A DNA stretch of 11,431 nucleotides from an uncultured Blautia sp. (GTDB lineage Bacteria > Bacillota > Clostridia > Lachnospirales > Lachnospiraceae), in contig CAAFRY010000318.1 of NCBI GenBank assembly GCA_900765525.1, positions 1 through 11,431 on the forward strand, read 5' to 3'. The position numbers and the translations under genes were made by a program. Positions 5,798 to 11,431 of the stretch are shown piece after piece. The stretch's first letter is position 1. The number at the start of each line of letters is the position of its first letter. The notes beneath the pieces are model-generated. The model was not told the DNA's origin. It saw only the letters and a program-made list of their open reading frames with translations, and searched no databases.

Positions 5798-8700
5798 ATG
5801 GAAAAAGAATTTCTGGATGTTTTCCGGAATCTGGAGTTAAAAGGAGAGCTTCGGGCTCTGCTGGAAGAGGTGGAGGTAACCAAGATTTCCATTAACCGGA
5901 GAAAGGATTACATCAGAATTTATATCCGCAGCAGACAGTGGATTCACAAGAAGCATATCTATGCATTGGAGAAAGCTATTGCGTCTCAGTGCTTCCGGGG
6001 AGTACCTATGACGGTAAAGATACTGGAAAGATTTTCTCTTTCCAGTCAGTACACTCCGGAGCTGTTTCTGGACGCATACCGCTCCTCCATGGCCCTGGAG
6101 CTGAAACATTACAGCATTCTGGTCTTTAATATGTTCCGGAATGCTGTTATTACGTTTCCCCGGGAGGACACCATGCATATGGTTCTTGTGTCCAATGTGC
6201 TGGCCAGGAGTAAAGAAGAAGAACTGATTCATTACATAGAAAAGGTGTTCTGCGAGCGCTGTGAGTTTTCGCTCAAGGTGGAGACAGAATACCGGGAAAC
6301 CGGGGAGAGTAAGACCAGGAGAAACAGTGATATTCAGCTGCAGCAGGAAGCAGCCCATATCGTGGAAATGTCTTCCTTTGGAAAGGGAAAAGAGGAAAAT
6401 CAGGAACTGGAAGAAGGAATGGCAGAACAGGAAAAAGACAGGGAAAAAACAGAAGGGGCTGCCGGAAAGAACGGAGGAAAGAAGACCTCCGGAGAAGGAA
6501 AAGCTTCCTCCAAAGCTTCCGAAAACAAAGGGAAAAAGGAAGGATTCAAAAGCGGCAAGGCGGAAAAAGGAAGAGCCAAGGGCGATAGGAGCTTTTCTGA
6601 TTTCAGGCGCAGCGTAAAGCGTTCTGATAATCCGGATGTGCTGTACGGAAGGGACTTTGAGGATGAGGCTATTCCTCTGGAATCCATCCAAAGTGAGATG
6701 GGAGAGGTATGCGTTCGTGGCCAGATAATGACTCTGGAAAAGAGAGAAATCCGAAATGAAAAAACCATTATTATTTTCTCCATTACCGATTTTTCTGATT
6801 CCATTACCGTAAAAATGTTTGCCAGAAATGACCAGGTGGAGGAGATTACTCAGGGAGTAAAGGAGAAGGCCTTTGTAAAGCTGAAGGGAGTCACTACCAT
6901 TGACCGTTACGACAGCGAGCTGACTATTGGTTCTGTGGTGGGAATCAAGAAGATTCCCAGCTTTGAGAACGGCCGCAGCGACAACAGCCCGGAAAAGCGG
7001 GTGGAGCTGCACTGCCATACCAAAATGAGCGATATGGACGGGGTGTCTGATGCTAAAGCCCTTATCAAACGTGCCTATGAGTGGGGCCATAAAGCCATTG
7101 CCATTACAGACCATGGTGTGGTCCAGGCTTTCCCTGAAGCTAATCACTGCTTTGATGCCTGGGGCGGCGTGGTTCCCCAGGATGCGGATTTCAAAGTGAT
7201 TTACGGCATGGAGGCCTACCTGGTAGATGATTTAAAGGGCATTGTCCAGAACAGCAAAGGGCAGACCCTGCGTCAGACCTATGTGGTCTTTGATATTGAG
7301 ACAACAGGCTTTTCTGCCATGAAGGATAAGATTATTGAAATCGGTGCTGTCCGGGTAGAGGACGGAAAGATTACAGGCAGGTTTTCAGAGTTTGTAAACC
7401 CCAGAATTCCCATTCCCTTCCGTATCCAGCAGCTTACCAGTATCAATGACAGTATGGTGGCAGAGGCCCCGCCTATAGAGGAGATTCTGCCTAAGTTTGA
7501 GGAATTTTGCCGAGGTGCGGTGATGGTGGCCCATAATGCAGAATTTGATATGAGCTTTATCAAGAAAAATTATGAGGATTTAGGGATAGAGCGGGAGGAT
7601 ACTATTCTGGATACTGTGGGTATGGCCCGGTTCCTTCTTCCTCAGCTGAACCGTTTCAAGCTGGATACTGTGGCCAAGGCTGTAGGGGTGTCTCTGGAAC
7701 ATCACCATCGGGCAGTGGACGATGCAGCCTGTACGGCAGATATTTTCCTGAAATTTATCCAGATGTGTGAGGACAGAGATATTTTCACTCTGGATGAACT
7801 AAATGAAAAGGGGGCTGTGTCCGTAGAATCCGTGCAGAAAATGCCTACTTATCACGCCATTATTCTGGCCAAAAATGATACGGGAAGAGTGAATCTGTAC
7901 CATTTGGTTTCAGATTCCCATTTGATTTATTACCACCGCAGGCCCAGGGTGCCGAAGAGTCTGTTTTTGAAATATCAGGAAGGACTGATTATCGGCTCTG
8001 CCTGTGAGGCCGGGGAATTATACCAGGCTGTGCTAAACGGAAGACCAGATGCGGAGATAGCCAGACTTGTGAATTTTTATGATTATCTGGAAATCCAGCC
8101 CATTGGAAATAATGCCTTTATGCTCCGGGACGAGGACAGGTCGGACATTAACACAGAGGAAGATTTGCAGGAGATTAACCGGAAGATTGTGAAGCTGGGA
8201 GAGGCCTTTAACAAACCGGTTGTGGCTACCTGTGACGTTCATTTTCTGGACCCTGAGCATGAGGTGTACCGGAGGATTATTATGGCGGGAAAAGGCTTTG
8301 ATGATGCAGACCAGCAGGCGCCGCTGTATCTGCGGACTACAGAAGAGATGCTGGATGAATTTTCCTATTTGGGAAGGGAAAAAGCAGAAGAAATTGTCAT
8401 TACCAATCCCAATAAAATAGCAGATATGGTGGAGAAGATTTCTCCCATCCATAAGGGAAAATGTCCTCCGGTCATTGAAAATTCTGATGCCATGCTCCGG
8501 GAAATCTGTTACAGCAAGGCCCATGAAATCTATGGAGAAAATCTGCCTGAGCCGGTGGAAAAAAGACTGGAAAGAGAGCTGAATTCCATTATCTCCAATG
8601 GCTATGCGGTTATGTATATGATTGCCCAGAAACTGGTGTGGAAAAGTAACAGCGACGGCTACCTGGTAGGCTCACGAGGTTCTGTAGGCTCCTCTTTTGC

Positions 8701-10357
8701 GGCTACCATGTCGGGAATTACAGAGGTAAATCCCTTAAGCCCTCACTACTACTGCAAGAAATGCCATTATGCGGATTTTGACTCCCCGGAGGTAAAGGAG
8801 TATTCCGGAAGGGCAGGCTGCGATATGCCGGATAAGAGGTGTCCTGTCTGTGGAGAACCTCTGGTAAAGGAGGGCTTTGACATTCCCTTTGAAACCTTCC
8901 TGGGATTTAAGGGAGATAAGGAGCCGGATATTGACTTGAACTTTTCCGGAGATTATCAGGGCAAAGCACACCGGTATGTAGAGGTTATTTTTGGCGCAGG
9001 GCAGACCTTTAAGGCCGGAACCATAGGTACCCTGGCAGAGAAGACAGCCTTCGGCTATGTGAAGAATTATTATGAGGAACACGGGCAGAGAAAACGCTAC
9101 TGTGAGATAAACCGGATTGTTCAGGGCTGCACCGGAGTCCGCAGGACTACAGGACAGCATCCGGGAGGTATTATAGTTCTGCCAATCGGCTGGGACATTG
9201 AAGAATTTACGCCGGTACAGCACCCGGCTAACGATATGAGCAGCGATATTATAACCACCCATTTTGACTACCATTCCATTGATTCCAACTTGTTGAAGCT
9301 GGATATTCTGGGGCACGATGACCCTACCATGATTCGTATGCTGGAAGACCTGACGGGAATCAATGCCAGGGAAATCCCCCTGGACTCCAAGGAGGTTATG
9401 TCACTGTTTAAGGGAACCGAGGCCCTGGGCCTTACCCCTGATGACATAAGGGGCTGCCCTCTGGGCTGTCTGGGAATTCCTGAGTTTGGAACAGACTTTG
9501 CCATGCAGATGTTAATTGACGCCAACCCCACTTCCTTTTCAGATTTAGTCCGTATTTCCGGACTGTCTCATGGTACGGATGTGTGGCTGGGGAATGCTCA
9601 GGATTTGATTAAATCCGGTACGGCTACTATCACCACCTGTATCTGTACCCGTGACGATATTATGATATATCTGATTAACAAAGGACTGGAACATGGACAG
9701 GCCTTCACCATTATGGAGAGTGTCCGAAAGGGCAAGGGCCTGAAGCCGGAGTGGGAAGAAGAAATGAAAAAACACGGGGTGCCGGACTGGTATATCGGCT
9801 CCTGTAAAAAGATTAAATACATGTTCCCCAAAGCCCATGCGGCGGCCTATGTTATGATGGGATGGAGAATTGCTTACTGTAAAATTTTCTATCCCCTGGC
9901 CTATTATGCGGCTTACTTCAGTATCCGTGCCACGGCTTTTTCCTATGAGCTGATGTGTCAGGGAAAAGAGAAGCTGGAGTATTTTATGGATGATTATGAG
10001 AAGCGGAAGGATACCCTGAGTAAGAAGGAACAGGATACCTATAAGGACATGAAGATTGTACAGGAAATGTACGCCAGAGGCTTTGATTTTGTGCCCATTG
10101 ATATTTACAAGGCCAATGCCCATACCTTCCAGATTGTGGAGGACAAGCTGATGCCTGCCCTGGATACCATAGAGGGACTGGGAGACAGGGCGGCGGACGC
10201 CGTGGTGGCTGCTGCGGAGGAAGGCCCCTTCCTGTCCCTGGATGACTTCCGGAACCGGACAAAGGTAACGGTATCTACTATTGATTTAATGAATGACTTA
10301 GGGCTTTTCGGACATCTGCCAAAATCTAATCAGATGTCTCTGTTTGACTATCAGTAG
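5798..10357 (+). CDS. polC: DNA polymerase III alpha subunit, PolC type, with 3'-5' exonuclease
   Basis: PolC is the main replicative polymerase of low-G+C Gram-positive bacteria and carries its own proofreading domain. The 1519 residues hold: an N-terminal domain (about 1-170); a Lys/Glu/Gly-rich disordered linker (about 172-264); an OB-fold (about 300-385); a split PHP domain beginning VELHCHTKMSDMDG (402 on); an inserted DEDDh exonuclease with FDIETTG (Asp499, Glu501) and HHHRAVDDA (His637, Asp642); the polymerase core with GSRGSVGSSFAATMSG; a Cys4 zinc site (Cys986, 989, 1008/1015, 1018 region); the catalytic pair in PDIDLNFSG (Asp1044, Asp1046); and helix-hairpin-helix-like sequence near the end. 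The last residues contain QMSLF (1512-1516), a sliding-clamp binding motif. B. subtilis PolC is about 1437 residues; the extra length fits the linker. GGGAGG at 5783-5788 fixes the start. No sign of decay is seen. Confidence 0.98.
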   Translation: MEKEFLDVFRNLELKGELRALLEEVEVTKISINRRKDYIRIYIRSRQWIHKKHIYALEKAIASQCFRGVPMTVKILERFSLSSQYTPELFLDAYRSSMALELKHYSILVFNMFRNAVITFPREDTMHMVLVSNVLARSKEEELIHYIEKVFCERCEFSLKVETEYRETGESKTRRNSDIQLQQEAAHIVEMSSFGKGKEENQELEEGMAEQEKDREKTEGAAGKNGGKKTSGEGKASSKASENKGKKEGFKSGKAEKGRAKGDRSFSDFRRSVKRSDNPDVLYGRDFEDEAIPLESIQSEMGEVCVRGQIMTLEKREIRNEKTIIIFSITDFSDSITVKMFARNDQVEEITQGVKEKAFVKLKGVTTIDRYDSELTIGSVVGIKKIPSFENGRSDNSPEKRVELHCHTKMSDMDGVSDAKALIKRAYEWGHKAIAITDHGVVQAFPEANHCFDAWGGVVPQDADFKVIYGMEAYLVDDLKGIVQNSKGQTLRQTYVVFDIETTGFSAMKDKIIEIGAVRVEDGKITGRFSEFVNPRIPIPFRIQQLTSINDSMVAEAPPIEEILPKFEEFCRGAVMVAHNAEFDMSFIKKNYEDLGIEREDTILDTVGMARFLLPQLNRFKLDTVAKAVGVSLEHHHRAVDDAACTADIFLKFIQMCEDRDIFTLDELNEKGAVSVESVQKMPTYHAIILAKNDTGRVNLYHLVSDSHLIYYHRRPRVPKSLFLKYQEGLIIGSACEAGELYQAVLNGRPDAEIARLVNFYDYLEIQPIGNNAFMLRDEDRSDINTEEDLQEINRKIVKLGEAFNKPVVATCDVHFLDPEHEVYRRIIMAGKGFDDADQQAPLYLRTTEEMLDEFSYLGREKAEEIVITNPNKIADMVEKISPIHKGKCPPVIENSDAMLREICYSKAHEIYGENLPEPVEKRLERELNSIISNGYAVMYMIAQKLVWKSNSDGYLVGSRGSVGSSFAATMSGITEVNPLSPHYYCKKCHYADFDSPEVKEYSGRAGCDMPDKRCPVCGEPLVKEGFDIPFETFLGFKGDKEPDIDLNFSGDYQGKAHRYVEVIFGAGQTFKAGTIGTLAEKTAFGYVKNYYEEHGQRKRYCEINRIVQGCTGVRRTTGQHPGGIIVLPIGWDIEEFTPVQHPANDMSSDIITTHFDYHSIDSNLLKLDILGHDDPTMIRMLEDLTGINAREIPLDSKEVMSLFKGTEALGLTPDDIRGCPLGCLGIPEFGTDFAMQMLIDANPTSFSDLVRISGLSHGTDVWLGNAQDLIKSGTATITTCICTRDDIMIYLINKGLEHGQAFTIMESVRKGKGLKPEWEEEMKKHGVPDWYIGSCKKIKYMFPKAHAAAYVMMGWRIAYCKIFYPLAYYAAYFSIRATAFSYELMCQGKEKLEYFMDDYEKRKDTLSKKEQDTYKDMKIVQEMYARGFDFVPIDIYKANAHTFQIVEDKLMPALDTIEGLGDRAADAVVAAAEEGPFLSLDDFRNRTKVTVSTIDLMNDLGLFGHLPKSNQMSLFDYQ

Positions 10358-10371
10358 AGGAGGGAAGTGTT

Positions 10372-11431
10372 ATGTATGTCCATGAGAAGGACTATCCAAG
10401 ACCACAGCTGGTTCGGGAAAACTGGATAAATTTAAACGGAACCTGGGATTTTGCCTTTGATGATGAGGACAGAGGCGAAAGAGAAAGATGGCAGGAGGAT
10501 TTTCCCAAGATGGAGAAGATTCTGGTGCCCTTTGCCTATGAAACGGAAAAAAGCGGAATCAACTGCCAGGAGCCCCATTCCAGAGTCTGGTACCAGAGAA
10601 GCTTTTTCTGGCAGAAAAGACCGGGAACACGGTGTATTCTCCATTTGGAGGGCTGTGATTTTTACACAAAGGTGTGGGTCAACGGAAGGCTGGCCGGAAG
10701 CCATAAAGGAGCTTATGCCAGGTTTTCCTTTGACGTGACAGAGCTTATAGACCAGGGAGAAAACCTGCTGGTCATAAAAGCGGAGGATTCCTTTGACATC
10801 AGTCAGCCAAGAGGAAAGCAGCGGTGGAGAAGAGAGAATTTCGGCTGCTGGTATGTGCAGACCACAGGAATCTGGAAAACACTTTGGCTGGAAGAAGTGC
10901 CGGAACTGTATATAAAAAATCTGAAAATCACCCCTCTTTTGGGCCAACATTCTGTGGAAATCCAGTGGGAACTGGCAGGAACGTTTCCCTGGGAAAAAAG
11001 CAAAAAGGATAGTTGGCAGCAGCCGGGAGAAAAGGAAAAACTGCCTTCTCTCATCCTTCAGACGGAGTTTCAGGGAAGGCTTATAAGCTGCCAGAAAATC
11101 CTCATAAAAGAGAACAGAGGACGGGTTGTAATGGATGTTTTCTGCAGGGATGAGGACTTTGGAGAATGGGGTGTTAAGGAGTGGAGCCCGGACTCTCCAA
11201 ACCTGTATGACTTGTGTTTGACGCTGGATTCTCCTCTGGGGGAGGACAAGGTTTCCTCCTATTTCGGTATGCGGGAAATCCGCATTGACGGGCAAAATAT
11301 TCTTCTGAACAACAGGCCCCTTTACCAGCGGCTGATTCTGGACCAGGGATATTGGAAGGAATCCCATCTTACCCCTCCCAGCGAGGACGCTTTGCAGGAG
11401 GATATTTGCAAGGTGCTGAAACTGGGCTATA
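10372..11431 (+). CDS. Glycoside hydrolase family 2 protein, N-terminal part (3' end outside window)
   Basis: The frame is open from the ATG at 10372 to the window edge, giving 353 codons of a protein that usually exceeds 550 residues. AGGAGGG at 10358-10364, seven bases upstream, fixes the start. The N-terminus YPRPQLVRENWINLNGTWDF is the sugar-binding jelly-roll domain of GH2, continued by VPFAYETEKSGI, RVWYQRSF, HLEGCDFYTKVWVNG, AGSHKGAYARFSFDVT and WYVQTTGIWKTLWLE. An immunoglobulin-like domain follows (to about residue 300), and the TIM barrel begins at YFGMREIRIDG-ILLNNRPL. The run RLILDQGYWKES-LTPPSEDALQEDI marks a GH2 subgroup distinct from LacZ, common in gut Clostridia. The catalytic glutamates lie beyond the window, so activity and substrate (galactoside, glucuronide or other) cannot be judged. 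There is no signal peptide, so it is probably cytosolic. It starts 14 bases after polC. Confidence 0.93.
   Translation, partial: MYVHEKDYPRPQLVRENWINLNGTWDFAFDDEDRGERERWQEDFPKMEKILVPFAYETEKSGINCQEPHSRVWYQRSFFWQKRPGTRCILHLEGCDFYTKVWVNGRLAGSHKGAYARFSFDVTELIDQGENLLVIKAEDSFDISQPRGKQRWRRENFGCWYVQTTGIWKTLWLEEVPELYIKNLKITPLLGQHSVEIQWELAGTFPWEKSKKDSWQQPGEKEKLPSLILQTEFQGRLISCQKILIKENRGRVVMDVFCRDEDFGEWGVKEWSPDSPNLYDLCLTLDSPLGEDKVSSYFGMREIRIDGQNILLNNRPLYQRLILDQGYWKESHLTPPSEDALQEDICKVLKLGY

Noticed and set aside
5837..7147. A 436-codon minus-strand open frame inside polC
   Set aside because: It lies fully antisense to the well-supported polC coding frame, and its product has no family-like motifs. It is a shadow of polC codon use.
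8745..8885. Possible insertion in PolC seen as a Cys-rich segment
   Set aside because: The paired cysteines (CKKC and CPVC) are the zinc-binding site normal for PolC, not foreign sequence.
10432..11367. A 311-codon minus-strand open frame at the right end
   Set aside because: It is antisense to the GH2 frame, which has a ribosome binding site and continuous GH2 motifs; the reverse product matches nothing I know.
1..11431. CRISPR arrays, tRNA or rRNA genes, insertion sequences
   Set aside because: I saw no regularly spaced repeats, no tRNA-like cloverleaf with a T-loop motif, no rRNA signature and no transposase or terminal inverted repeats.

Overview
The window looks like chromosomal DNA of a clostridial Bacillota, most likely of the Lachnospiraceae type. 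The main signs are a PolC-type replicative polymerase, the MEP-pathway enzyme IspG, strong AGGAGG-like ribosome binding sites, consensus sigma-A promoters and the family-level character of the proteins. I cannot name a genus from sequence alone.

Left part (1-940). The C-terminal half of an aldose 1-epimerase-like protein enters from the left edge and is visibly richer in A+T than the rest. It is followed by two gene remnants that meet near position 700-740: the C-terminal half of an HxlR-type regulator on the minus strand and the C-terminal tail of an unrecognised protein on the plus strand. Both have normal stop codons and both lack their 5' parts, so this looks like a rearrangement junction. 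A hairpin terminator at about 880-935 lies between the plus-strand remnant and ilvE and can serve both.

Centre left (942-2240). ilvE (branched-chain aminotransferase) is on the minus strand as a single gene, with a consensus promoter, a CodY-like site just downstream of it and a small hairpin beside its ribosome binding site. A second consensus promoter points the other way, with its -35 box only 11 bp from the ilvE -35 box. It drives a leader of about 125 nt that holds a perfect 18-bp palindrome and tiny upstream ORFs.

Right part (2241-11431). Five plus-strand genes are packed tightly: an XpaC-family membrane protein, a TelA-family protein (4-base overlap), ispG (21-nt gap), polC (18-nt gap) and the first 353 codons of a glycoside hydrolase family 2 enzyme (14-nt gap) that runs off the right edge. 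No terminator or clear internal promoter is visible between them. The run therefore may be one transcription unit joining an envelope/stress-type pair, isoprenoid precursor synthesis, DNA replication and sugar hydrolysis. The XpaC-TelA pair of unknown biochemical role, with its structured leader, is the least understood part of the window.
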